Shown here in pieces: positions 1 through 7,314 of a DNA stretch of 39,961 nt; the first letter of the stretch is position 1; each line of letters starts with the position of its first letter. The position numbers and the translations under genes are program-made. This DNA is from Bacteroidales bacterium (lineage in GTDB: Bacteria; Bacteroidota; Bacteroidia; Bacteroidales; Muribaculaceae): positions 1 to 39,961 of the forward strand of contig DXYS01000081.1 in the NCBI GenBank assembly GCA_019415705.1, read 5' to 3'. A model generated the notes under the pieces. It did no database searches. It was given only the letters and a program-made list of their open reading frames with translations, and was not told where the DNA came from.

Positions 1-1
1 C

Positions 2-247
2 ACCGAAGAAATTGAGGCTGGAGGCAAAATACGGAGAATTGAAGTTTCTGCCCCTATCGAGAAATGGGCACTGCTGCACTATGGCTGGAATATGGGAAGG
101 CTCTTCGGAAAACAAAACAACTTCATCACCCACTTTCTGAAAACCACATTCCACTATCATCTTGATGGTCTTTCAGACAATCAGCTTCCAAAGAAACTCA
201 AACAGAATCCACGCAAGGGTGTGATCAAAATTATTACTGTCCGCTAA
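2..247 (+). CDS. 3' end of an unrecognised gene, tail replaced by IS end
   Basis: An open frame enters from the window edge and runs 81 codons to a TAA at 245-247. I do not recognise the family. The peptide is basic and aromatic, with runs such as EKWALLHYGWNMGRLFGK and THFLKTTFHYHLDGL, and a lysine-rich tail. The last codons (ITVR-stop) lie inside the inverted repeat that begins at 231, so the native C-terminus has probably been replaced by insertion-sequence DNA. It could be part of another mobile element or an ordinary gene; the visible part does not decide. Confidence 0.45.
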   Translation, partial: TEEIEAGGKIRRIEVSAPIEKWALLHYGWNMGRLFGKQNNFITHFLKTTFHYHLDGLSDNQLPKKLKQNPRKGVIKIITVR

Positions 248-343
248 ACTTTAGGGTATAATAAAAAACTTAGGGCTGATTTCATTTGCAGGAATCAGCC
301 CTAAGTTTTTTATTATACCCTAAAGTTTAGCGGACAGTAATAA
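231..343. repeat. Perfect 51-bp inverted repeat (113-bp hairpin)
   Basis: Bases 231-281 are the exact reverse complement of 293-343, with an 11-base spacer at 282-292. The outer 18 bases of each arm equal the IS terminal repeat, so the block has the form of a MITE or of two fused IS ends. Transcribed RNA would form a very stable hairpin, and A/T runs near the centre could let it end transcription in both directions. Confidence 0.85.
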
Positions 344-613
344 AAACAGAACTTCCCTCTCAGATACTTCTACGGCGAAAGCGCAAACGCCATCAAGATA
401 CAAATATGGGTGACGCTTATTGCAAATCTGCTGCTTTCCGTGCTGCAAAGCACTCTGAAAAGGCGATGGAGCTTCTCGGGACTCGCAACGATAGTGCGAA
501 TCGTGCTGATGTATTACCTGAATCTCGAAAAGTTCCTCAATCAGCCCGATGCAGACCTGAATATCATGCTTGCCGAAGCATCAGAATCTCCTCCGCAAAG
601 CACCCGAATATAG
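344..613 (+). pseudogene. IS4-family transposase, C-terminal fragment
   Basis: The frame gives 89 residues that begin directly at the terminal-repeat boundary with KQNFPLRYFYGESANAIK and end at TAG 611-613. The K-Q-N-F followed by G-E-S-x-N-A-x-K and I-Q-I-W-V-T-L-I-A pattern matches the C-terminal region of IS4 transposases of the DUF4372 type, just after the catalytic glutamate region. There is no start codon and the DDE core is absent, so this is a dead fragment. Confidence 0.75.
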
Positions 614-658
614 GACAGGGGCTTGTCAAATACAATATATTAGCCCAACTCCTGATTT

Positions 659-1384
659 TCACGAAGTTGGACTAACATATTTATGGTTTAGCGGACAGTA
701 ATAATTGCCAATCATCAAGTCGGTGGGATGATGCGAATGGCCATATATCCATGCAGAGATTCGGCTGTCGGCTATGTAGTTGCCGAGTTCAGTTGCATAT
801 GCAGCGTTCAGTACGTCACCGGCATGCCTTTGTTCGAGTGCTGAGAACGTGGGGAGGTGATGGGTTACGACAACTATCTTCTCCGCATCGCTCTCATCAA
901 CTGCCCTTTGAATGAAAGCAAAATTCTTTTCAAACTCATCGGTTATGTTTTGGGGAATCAAGCGACGTTTGTTGTAGAGAATCTGCGAGTAATCGTTCAT
1001 GCCATTCCGGATTGCAAACTCATCGACAACAGGTATTCTTGACCATAAGGTCGAGAGAATGAAATCGACATTATCGATGCGTACCACCTTATTGTGATAG
1101 TAGCCTACATTCGGCATAAACATTTTTTGCCGGCTATCGCCTTGGGCTGCTATATCACCGTTGTTATAAAACTCATGGTTGCCTGCTATCATCAGGACCT
1201 GACGATAGTTTTCGGACGCCCACTTCCAGAACCTGAGATGCGGAATGGTCGAATCTACGAGATACCCCACATCTCCGGCTATGACGAGCACATCGCCGAC
1301 CGGCTCAAGCGGCAGCGACTTCATGAAGCGCATATTCTCATGAAACTCCATGTGCAGATCTGAGCAATACTGTATCTTCATCAC
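659..1384 (-). CDS. Calcineurin-like metallophosphoesterase, 3' end truncated by IS
   Basis: A cytosolic metallophosphoesterase of 241 residues. All five metal-site blocks are present in order: SDLH near the N-terminus, AGDVG, GNHEFY, THHLP and YGHSH, so the metal centre should be intact. The start ATG at 1384 (or 1381) overlaps the stop of the upstream ATPase gene in an ATGA, and GGAGG lies just upstream, so the two are one translationally coupled operon. After IYGHSHHPTDLMIG the reading frame enters the IS terminal repeat (687-704), and the last residues are encoded by IS DNA. Relatives normally continue for about 25 residues with a final strand, so the protein has an altered tail. The substrate is unknown and activity is uncertain. 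Confidence 0.85.
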   Translation of the reverse strand: MMKIQYCSDLHMEFHENMRFMKSLPLEPVGDVLVIAGDVGYLVDSTIPHLRFWKWASENYRQVLMIAGNHEFYNNGDIAAQGDSRQKMFMPNVGYYHNKVVRIDNVDFILSTLWSRIPVVDEFAIRNGMNDYSQILYNKRRLIPQNITDEFEKNFAFIQRAVDESDAEKIVVVTHHLPTFSALEQRHAGDVLNAAYATELGNYIADSRISAWIYGHSHHPTDLMIGNYYCPLNHKYVSPTS

Positions 1385-2712
1385 ATATCCTCCAAAGTCA
1401 ATAGCTTTGTCTCGACATCATATTTCATGAGGAGACAGGACTTGATGCGCTCTGCCTTCTCCATAAATGCCTTATGGTCGTAGTTGCGGTGCTGGCGTTT
1501 TACTTCGGCGACCACAGCGGTCTTGTCGTCAACTTTGATACCGACTATATCTATTTCGTTGGCTTCCTTACCTTTTTTACGCTCCCACCACGAGCCGATA
1601 TTCATATATTCTTGGCTTTCCATCATTTTGAGGCGGAAGTATTTTTCAAGGATACGACCGGAATATGTCGGATAGTCTGACATAACGATTTCACGAAGGC
1701 GGTCATAATTGCCCATTTCAACCAGTGTCTGATTGCGGTCGAAATAGTTAAACCAGAATTTCAGGAAATTGTCAGTTATCTCATATTGCACATTCTGAGA
1801 ACGTGGCTTCGACATTATAGGACGTACTCGCTTGATTAGTGAATAATCCTCAATCAATCGCTTAAGATGGCCCGCCACAGTCACACCTCCCAACGCGTTT
1901 TCAATCGCTCCCTGAGTGTTCGTACCGGATGCGATGCAGCTGAGCACGGAGAAATATAACCCGTAATCCTTACCGAATTCTTCTATCAACAGGTTGCGTC
2001 CTTCATCTATAAACGGAGAGTTCTCTCTGACTACATAGCTGAACATCCCGTCAATCGACAAATCGGTGTCCTCGCACAAAAGTTCTATATATTTAGGCAC
2101 ACCTCCGGTTATGCAGTAGAAAGCGAGCAGCTCGTCATTGGTGTAGTCAGGACGGAAATCTCGCATAATTTCCTTCATGGTTTCCGTTCCGAAACCGGAC
2201 AGACGTATGGTAGCGTCCGCTCTGCCAAACAACGGTTCGTGATAACTTTCAAAAATCTTGTGCATCATCGAATAAACCGAACCCATCAGCAGAAGATTCA
2301 CATGCGTATCGTTGCGGTATGTATCCCAGATATTCTGCATATCGCTGAATACCGACGGATTGACATTGAAAAATTCCTGAAACTCATCAATAATCAGATT
2401 AAACTTGCGGGTCTTTGCAAGTTCCATCATCATCTGAAACAGAGACTTGAAAGTCTTTATCTCCGTCGGCACATAGCAGCTGAGAGCGGATGAAATAAGT
2501 CCGGCGAACTCTTCGCACAAAGCAGCCTCGTTTTTACGACTGACAAAAAGATACACAGTAGGATACTCCCCCTGCGTTGCGCGCAGAGCAAGCGATGTCT
2601 TACCGATGCGACGACGACCGGTTATCACTGTCATTCTCGACCGGGATTCAAAGGCTCGCCCTTGTATCCGCTTTAATTCCTCTATTTCCTTAGTGCGATT
2701 ATAGAACTTCAT
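1381..2712 (-). CDS. AAA+ ATPase with DUF234-like PD-(D/E)XK C-terminus
   Basis: A 443-residue ATPase of the archaeal ATPase_2 type common in Bacteroidetes. Walker A is GRRRIGKT (residues 32-39) and Walker B is LIIDE (106-110). A winged-helix-like middle follows. The C-terminal region has a PD-(D/E)XK-like signature: E and D in NEIDIVG near residue 386, then AEVK near 402-405, as expected for DUF234. It is the first gene of an operon with the metallophosphoesterase, overlapping it by four bases. Family members are mostly uncharacterised; nucleic-acid handling or defence is inference. A promoter-like TAACTTTG and an inverted repeat lie directly upstream. Confidence 0.85.
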   Translation of the reverse strand: MKFYNRTKEIEELKRIQGRAFESRSRMTVITGRRRIGKTSLALRATQGEYPTVYLFVSRKNEAALCEEFAGLISSALSCYVPTEIKTFKSLFQMMMELAKTRKFNLIIDEFQEFFNVNPSVFSDMQNIWDTYRNDTHVNLLLMGSVYSMMHKIFESYHEPLFGRADATIRLSGFGTETMKEIMRDFRPDYTNDELLAFYCITGGVPKYIELLCEDTDLSIDGMFSYVVRENSPFIDEGRNLLIEEFGKDYGLYFSVLSCIASGTNTQGAIENALGGVTVAGHLKRLIEDYSLIKRVRPIMSKPRSQNVQYEITDNFLKFWFNYFDRNQTLVEMGNYDRLREIVMSDYPTYSGRILEKYFRLKMMESQEYMNIGSWWERKKGKEANEIDIVGIKVDDKTAVVAEVKRQHRNYDHKAFMEKAERIKSCLLMKYDVETKLLTLEDM

Positions 2713-2715
2713 ATT

Positions 2716-2753
2716 TTGTCACCGTAGTAATTATTACCTCGGTGACAAAGTTA
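2716..2753 (-). promoter_or_regulatory. Promoter and candidate operator of the ATPase operon
   Basis: On the minus strand TAACTTTG (plus 2746-2753) matches the Bacteroidetes -7 element TAnnTTTG. A perfect 9-bp inverted repeat, TTGTCACCG at 2716-2724 and CGGTGACAA at 2740-2748, overlaps it and reaches almost to the ATG at 2712. This could be a repressor site or a 5'-UTR hairpin over the start. Confidence 0.5.
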
Positions 2754-2797
2754 TAAATAATCTTTGAGATGACCAAATCAAATTAGGATATTTCCCT

Positions 2798-2894
2798 GAA
2801 AATCGCTACCTTTGCCGGTACAAAAACACAGGCCCGGAGGGTCGAGAAAAGCGATTTTCAGAAGGTAAAACGGTGCATTTTCGGGCTTTTGTAC
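2798..2894 (+). promoter_or_regulatory. Promoter and structured leader before the Fic fragment
   Basis: TACCTTTG at 2807-2814 fits the TAnnTTTG promoter element. GAAAATCGCT (2798-2807) is the exact reverse complement of 2850-2859. GTACAAAA (2818-2825) and GCCCG (2832-2836) can pair with CGGGC and TTTTGTAC (2882-2894). This leaves a leader of roughly 180 bases before the ATG at 2998. Two frames stay open across about 2820-2985 with no convincing start, so I call it non-coding. It could be a leader RNA or a dispersed repeat. Confidence 0.45.
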
Positions 2895-2997
2895 CCGAAG
2901 AATTGCAATCCGTTGAGCGGCAAGATGTTCTACGCACTGCATCGGGAAATAATGCTCTGCTATTCAATAATTTGTTTTAAAAATATGAATATTCTTC

Positions 2998-3135
2998 ATG
3001 GCAAACGAAGGCAGATATAAGGAATTTGAGCGGTATCTCGCTTGCGGGGAACCGGGAGTGGAGGAACGTGCGCGTAACTGGTCTATGGCTATCGGCTTGC
3101 AGGATGTTAAATCGATATTAAACAATATGAGATGA
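2998..3135 (+). pseudogene. Truncated Fic N-terminal fragment (45 codons)
   Basis: ATG at 2998 opens a 45-residue frame ending at TGA 3133-3135. Its core (GEPGVEERARNWSMAIGLQDV) resembles the first residues of the next gene, where GEPG, W and AIGLQDV recur at the same spacing. It stops right after this block. Nucleotide identity to the next gene is modest, so it is the remnant of a different Fic gene and not a fresh tandem duplicate. Its stop overlaps the next start in ATGA, so it could also act as a coupled leader peptide or a separate antitoxin-like piece. That it is real coding sequence is supported only by this homology. Confidence 0.5.
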
Positions 3136-4193
3136 GCGAATTTGACGAATATATAGTCCATGGTGAACCGGGGCAGAAGGAGAAGGCTGATGCATGGCAG
3201 ACGGCGATTGGCCTTCAGGATGTGGATGGGCTGAAAGTCTCAGCGTATTTGCTTGACACTGCTCGTCAGCACATTGAGGGTGACATCTCCATTGATGAGG
3301 CTCGTGAACGCATCAAGACGTACTATGAGACAAAGTCAGGACATGATGCCGTAGATGAGGAGGGCGACAAGGTTTCTGCCAACATCGCGAAGATTATCAT
3401 GGAGCCGTCATTCGCTTTTTCCCTTATCGGTCTGACTTCCATCCATCGCCGCATATTTGAGGATTGTTTCAATTTCGCCGGGCAACTCAGAACAGTAGAA
3501 TTGTCAAAAAAAGAGTGGGTACTGGGTGGTGAGACCTCGGTTTCATATCAGCCATCTTTTGACATTCGCAATGCCATAGAGTATGACTTGGCAAAAGAAA
3601 AAGAATATGATTACTCTGATAAGCCAATTTCGGAGGTGATTCAACATTTAGCTCGTTTCACTGCTGATTTGTGGCAGATACATCCTTTCAGAGAGGGTAA
3701 TACTCGCACAACTGCCGTTTTTCTGATAAAGTACCTTCGGTCAATGGGTATTCAGGCAACCAACGATATGTTCAAGGAACATTCATGGTATTTCCGTAAT
3801 TCTCTTGTCCGGGCTTCATACAAAGGTTTAAACATCTCGCCAACGACAGAGTTTATAGAGCGATTCCTGCGTAATGTGATTATAGGCGAAAAGAATGAGC
3901 TTCGCAATCGTGACATGCTTGTCGGCGCATCTCTTGCGTCTACCACGACTCAAAGTGCAATAGTTGATACTCCAAAGAGCAAAATCTGCATTTTGAATTG
4001 CACTTTGGAGGAAGCTGCTGTTCTCCGCTGTATTGAGTCAAATCCCAAGATGACCCAAAAGGAATTGGCATCAATTATCCGAAAGTCAGAACGGACTGTA
4101 AAGACCATCACTTCTAACCTCGTAGAGAAAGGCATCATCATCCGCCGCAACGGTCGTCGTAACGGGTGGTGGGAAATCTTGTCAAGAGAATAA
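3132..4193 (+). CDS. Fic-domain protein with N-terminal antitoxin-like region and C-terminal winged helix
   Basis: A 353-residue Fic enzyme, expected to transfer a nucleotide-phosphate moiety (usually AMP) to a target hydroxyl. Residues 1-60 (GEPGQKEKADAWQTAIGL onward, with IEGDISIDEAR) resemble the VbhA-like N-terminal extension of many Bacteroides Fic proteins. The active loop is HPFREGNTRTTAVF starting at about residue 184. It has T in place of the second G of the usual HPFxxGNGR, as in other proteins of this subfamily, but keeps H, N and R. Residues from about 285 form a winged helix ending in GWWEI. The start overlaps the preceding fragment by ATGA. I cannot place the S/TxxxE(G/N) inhibitory motif with certainty. 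The target is unknown. Confidence 0.85.
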   Translation: MSEFDEYIVHGEPGQKEKADAWQTAIGLQDVDGLKVSAYLLDTARQHIEGDISIDEARERIKTYYETKSGHDAVDEEGDKVSANIAKIIMEPSFAFSLIGLTSIHRRIFEDCFNFAGQLRTVELSKKEWVLGGETSVSYQPSFDIRNAIEYDLAKEKEYDYSDKPISEVIQHLARFTADLWQIHPFREGNTRTTAVFLIKYLRSMGIQATNDMFKEHSWYFRNSLVRASYKGLNISPTTEFIERFLRNVIIGEKNELRNRDMLVGASLASTTTQSAIVDTPKSKICILNCTLEEAAVLRCIESNPKMTQKELASIIRKSERTVKTITSNLVEKGIIIRRNGRRNGWWEILSRE

Positions 4194-4206
4194 CAAAGAA
4201 TTTGAG

Positions 4207-5238
4207 ATGAAAGCATTGACGTATACTGCGCCGGGGCGGTTTGAGTTGATTGAGAAACCGAAGCCGGAAGTTTTGGACGCGAAGGATGCCGTGGTGCGGG
4301 TTACTCTGTCGAGCATCTGCTCGTCAGACCTTCATATTCTGCATGGGGCTGTGCCTCTGGCCGAGGTAGGCATTACCGTAGGGCATGAACTGGTTGGTAC
4401 CGTTGAGGCCGTTGGCGCGGAAGTCAACAAGGTCAAGCCGGGCGACAGAGTTGCCGTGAATGTAGAGACGTTTTGCGGCGAGTGTTTCTATTGCCGACGG
4501 GGATACGTGAACAACTGCACCTCCGGCGGCTGGATGTTGGGCTGTCGCATCGATGGAGGTCAGGCGGAATATGTCCGTGTGCCATACGCCGACAATGGGC
4601 TGACGCCGATTCCCGATAACGTGAGCGATGATCAAACTCTATTTGTAGGCGACATACTCGCCACGGGCTATTGGGCTGCAAAGATTTCCGAAATTTCCGA
4701 GGAAGATACGGTGCTGATTATTTGAGCCGGACCGACCGGGTTATGCACGTTGGAATGTGTACAGCTGTATAATCCTCGACAGATTGTAGTTTGCGAGGCA
4801 GACGAGAGCCGCCGCGAATTTGTGCGCCGACATTATCCGGGGGTCGAAGTAGTTGAGCCGACAGAATACCTTGAAGTGCTTAAGTCATTGACAGAGGGGC
4901 GTGGCGCCGACCGTGTGATTGAGGTTGCCGGTGGGGTGGATACATTTGAACTCGCATGGCGTTGCGCCCGGCCAAATGCCATCGTCTCGATTGTCGCACT
5001 TTACGAGAAGGAACAGATATTGCCGCTGCCGTGGATGTATGGCAAGAACCTGACGTTCAAAACCGGAGGCGTCGATGCCTGCGACTGTGACAAAATCATG
5101 CAACTCATCTCCGAAGGGAAGATCGACACAACCCACCTGATAACCCACCGCTTTCCCCTAAGCCGCATTCAGGAAGCATACACCCTCTTCGCCAACCGCG
5201 CCGACAACGTCATCAAAACCGCCATCTATCCGGATTGA
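4207..5238 (+). pseudogene. Zinc-dependent alcohol dehydrogenase (MDR) with in-frame TGA
   Basis: The full frame of 344 codons reads as one medium-chain dehydrogenase except for TGA at 4723-4725. Before it are the catalytic-zinc region (CSSDLH and GHELVGTVEAVG) and the four structural-zinc cysteines in FCGECFYCRRGYVNNC. Directly after it comes AGPTGL, the rest of the Rossmann GxGPxG loop, so the stop replaces the first glycine of the coenzyme loop (VLII-stop-AGPTG). A GGA to TGA change explains it with one base. Frame and length are otherwise normal, so decay is recent, or the base is a sequencing error. The gene lies 13 bases after the Fic gene. The substrate is not inferable. Confidence 0.8.
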
Positions 5239-5258
5239 GAAGCATAATTGTATTGAAT

Positions 5259-5690
5259 ATGACAAAATTTAGAGGCACGAGATATAATTCGCGTTGGGAC
5301 GGGTCGACGTGGTTTATGGTGGGTATTGTAGCTGTGTGCTGTGTTGTCCCTTGCTTTTTGGGTGACGGATGGTGGCCGACGGTTATCTGCCTTGTAATGT
5401 TAGCTTTTGTGTTGGTGACCTTAATTGGCATCTATTATCGGATTGACGGCGACAAGTTAGTGGTGTATACTTTTTTCAGGCCTTCGGTTTATCCAATAAA
5501 CAAGATTAAGGAGATTAAACCGACAAAGAGCGTGCTTTCGTCACCGGCGACGTCGCTGTCGCATCGTCTCGCAATTACTTTCACCGACCGCAGCGTCCTC
5601 AAAAGCACGATGCCCCTCATCATCTCACCTGTCCGGCAGGAAGAATTTATCCGACATCTGCGGGCAATCAATCCCATGATAAAGGCGTGA
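5259..5690 (+). CDS. PH-domain-like membrane protein
   Basis: A 143-residue protein with two hydrophobic segments near the N-terminus (residues about 19-60), followed by a beta-rich region from YYRIDGDKLVVYTFF to the end. This is the layout of short bacterial PH-like proteins, where a membrane hairpin precedes the domain. I chose ATG 5259 over an upstream TTG at 5235, which overlaps the dehydrogenase stop. Its role is unknown. It may be co-transcribed with the broken dehydrogenase 20 bases upstream. Confidence 0.65.
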   Translation: MTKFRGTRYNSRWDGSTWFMVGIVAVCCVVPCFLGDGWWPTVICLVMLAFVLVTLIGIYYRIDGDKLVVYTFFRPSVYPINKIKEIKPTKSVLSSPATSLSHRLAITFTDRSVLKSTMPLIISPVRQEEFIRHLRAINPMIKA

Positions 5691-5742
5691 AAGACGATTT
5701 GTAGTTATCAAAAATCAATTTGTAGAAATTAAAATAATTGGC

Positions 5743-5777
5743 TATATTTGTATCATAATAATATCAATATTATGATA
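5743..5777 (+). promoter_or_regulatory. hipBA promoter with palindromic operator
   Basis: TATATTTG at 5743-5750 fits TAnnTTTG. Immediately after it lies a perfect inverted repeat, TATCATAATA (5751-5760) and TATTATGATA (5768-5777), spaced by 7 bases and running over the hipB ATG at 5772. Its position at the likely transcription start and ahead of an HTH antitoxin gene makes autoregulation by HipB the natural reading. Confidence 0.55.
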
Positions 5778-6131
5778 CAAGGCTCTGATAGTGATAATAT
5801 ATTATCTGTATTAGATAGCTATACGTTGGATAGTGCGGATGAGATAGCACGGCAGGTTGCGGAGAGCTTTCGACGGCGACGAGTGGAGAAGAATATTACC
5901 CGGCAGCGCATTTCCGAACTGTCGGGAGTTCCTTTGTCTACAGTGGCACGCTTCGAGCAGAAAGGGCTTATAGCATTTGAATCGATTATCAAGTTGGCCA
6001 TGGCATTAGGCTATACATCAGATATACGCAATCTGTTCGGCACATCCAAGTTTGGAACAATGGAGGAGCTTGACATGATTCGCCGTAAAAGCGGAGATAA
6101 AAGAGCATACGCTAAAAATAAGAAGAGATGA
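5772..6131 (+). CDS. hipB: HipB-type XRE-family antitoxin
   Basis: A 119-residue DNA-binding protein. The helix-turn-helix spans about residues 35-90, with NITRQRISELSGVPLSTVARFE as the recognition core. The C-terminal tail is basic (KSGDKRAYAKNKKR). It overlaps the hipA start in ATGA, as in other hipBA operons, and is expected to neutralise the kinase and repress the operon. ATG 5772 is chosen because the upstream TTG at 5748 lies within the promoter element. The palindrome across the start is its likely operator. Confidence 0.8.
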   Translation: MIQGSDSDNILSVLDSYTLDSADEIARQVAESFRRRRVEKNITRQRISELSGVPLSTVARFEQKGLIAFESIIKLAMALGYTSDIRNLFGTSKFGTMEELDMIRRKSGDKRAYAKNKKR

Positions 6132-7252
6132 GAAAGACCGAAAAGCTTAAAGTCATGTTTCGCGAGCATGCGGTCGGCACATTGTCGCTTACGCCGGATA
6201 ACCGTCTGAATGTCTTTGAATACGATAAATCATGGCTCGCCAACGGGTTTAGCATATCTCCGCTTGAACTACCGTTAAAGCCCGGCGTATTTATTGCCAA
6301 GCCTCGGCCGTTTTATGGAAATTTCGGTATTTTCGAAGACAGTTTGCCTGACGGCTATGGTCGTTATCTCCTTCGTAAAATATTGCTGCATAATGGTATA
6401 AGCGATTCTGATTTGTCGTCATTAGACCGGCTCGCAATTGTGGGCGATAAGGGTATGGGTGCGCTAACTTATTCTCCTGCGATTAAAATTGAGCCCGAAG
6501 ATACTATAACTGACTTTGACAGACTCCAGCAAATAGCTCTTGAAGTGTTGAGAGAGCAGCAGGATAATGATGCTGCTCTTTTACTCTATAACAGCGGCAA
6601 TAGTGGCGGCGCACGCCCTAAGGCTGTTTTTTCGGATACTGAGGGTCATTGGATTGTGAAATTCAGACATACATATGACCTGGCTGACATCGGGGAACAA
6701 GAATATCGTTATAATGAAACGGCAAGAAAGTGCGGGATAGTCGTTCCCGACTTTAAGCTTACCAATGGCCGTTATTTTACTACCAGACGTTTTGACATAG
6801 ACAATGAAGGGAATAGACTTCATACGGCAACAGCCGGTGCTCTGATGTGTATGTCAATTCGAGAGCCGTTTATGGACTATTCAAATCTTCTCGCACTCAC
6901 GGGTTATGTTACACAAAGCCGTGATGATGTCGAGCAGATGTATCGCCGCATGCTTTTCAATTATCTTGCAGACAATAAGGATGACCATTGTAAGAATTTC
7001 AGTTTCTATGTGGTCAAAGATTCCGTTAAGGGGACGTGGCGATGGCGTCTTGCACCGGCTTATGACCTCACGCTATGCACCGAAGGGTATAATGGCGAGC
7101 ATGCGACGTCAGTCAATGGCACCGGTCGTCCGCGTTTATCTGATTTCATAGCTGTGGGTACAAAAATAAAGTTGCCGGAAACAAGATGCCGCGAGATAAT
7201 TGAAGAAGTTATCAGCGATTGCGGGGATTTGATGCATTATGAAATAAGGTAA
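6128..7252 (+). CDS. hipA: HipA-type serine/threonine kinase toxin
   Basis: A 374-residue HipA-like kinase. HipA family members phosphorylate translation factors such as glutamyl-tRNA synthetase and cause growth arrest. An N-terminal subdomain (residues 1-100, with FEDSLPDGYGR) precedes the kinase lobes. The glycine-rich segment GNSGGARPK and the catalytic block NKDDHCKNFSF (near 283-293) followed by YDLTLC are intact, so the enzyme looks active. It lies downstream of hipB with a four-base overlap. A hairpin at 7264-7285 follows the stop. Confidence 0.88.
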   Translation: MRKTEKLKVMFREHAVGTLSLTPDNRLNVFEYDKSWLANGFSISPLELPLKPGVFIAKPRPFYGNFGIFEDSLPDGYGRYLLRKILLHNGISDSDLSSLDRLAIVGDKGMGALTYSPAIKIEPEDTITDFDRLQQIALEVLREQQDNDAALLLYNSGNSGGARPKAVFSDTEGHWIVKFRHTYDLADIGEQEYRYNETARKCGIVVPDFKLTNGRYFTTRRFDIDNEGNRLHTATAGALMCMSIREPFMDYSNLLALTGYVTQSRDDVEQMYRRMLFNYLADNKDDHCKNFSFYVVKDSVKGTWRWRLAPAYDLTLCTEGYNGEHATSVNGTGRPRLSDFIAVGTKIKLPETRCREIIEEVISDCGDLMHYEIR

Positions 7253-7263
7253 TAATTCTTTGT

Positions 7264-7285
7264 TTCAGCTTGATATTTAGCTGAA
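7264..7285. terminator. Hairpin between convergent hipA and lipoprotein gene
   Basis: TTCAGCT (7264-7270) pairs with AGCTGAA (7279-7285) across an 8-base loop, followed by a T-rich stretch on the plus strand. It sits between convergent genes and may end transcription from hipA. Confidence 0.45.
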
Positions 7286-7314
7286 TGCTTTTAGTTTTGT
7301 AGATTATCAGAGGG

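Larger units (their letters stand above)
231..704. mobile_element. Remnant of an IS4-type insertion sequence
   Basis: An 18-bp sequence, TTTAGCGGACAGTAATAA, occurs at 326-343 and 687-704, and in inverted orientation at 231-248, so this block is bounded by outward-facing copies of one terminal repeat. Between the inner and right copies lies the 3' end of a transposase gene (344-613). The 5' part of the transposase is missing, so the element cannot move by itself. Both flanking genes end within the terminal repeats, which suggests deletion or recombination between IS copies as well as insertion. The IS4 (DUF4372-like) assignment rests on the transposase C-terminus. Confidence 0.7.

Noticed and set aside
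2820..2985. Small gene in either of two open plus-strand frames
   Set aside because: Neither frame has a convincing start, both are open together, and strong inverted repeats suggest RNA structure or a repeat instead.
4723..4725. Selenocysteine codon
   Set aside because: The family has glycine and not cysteine at this position, and no selenocysteine-insertion hairpin was evident after the codon.
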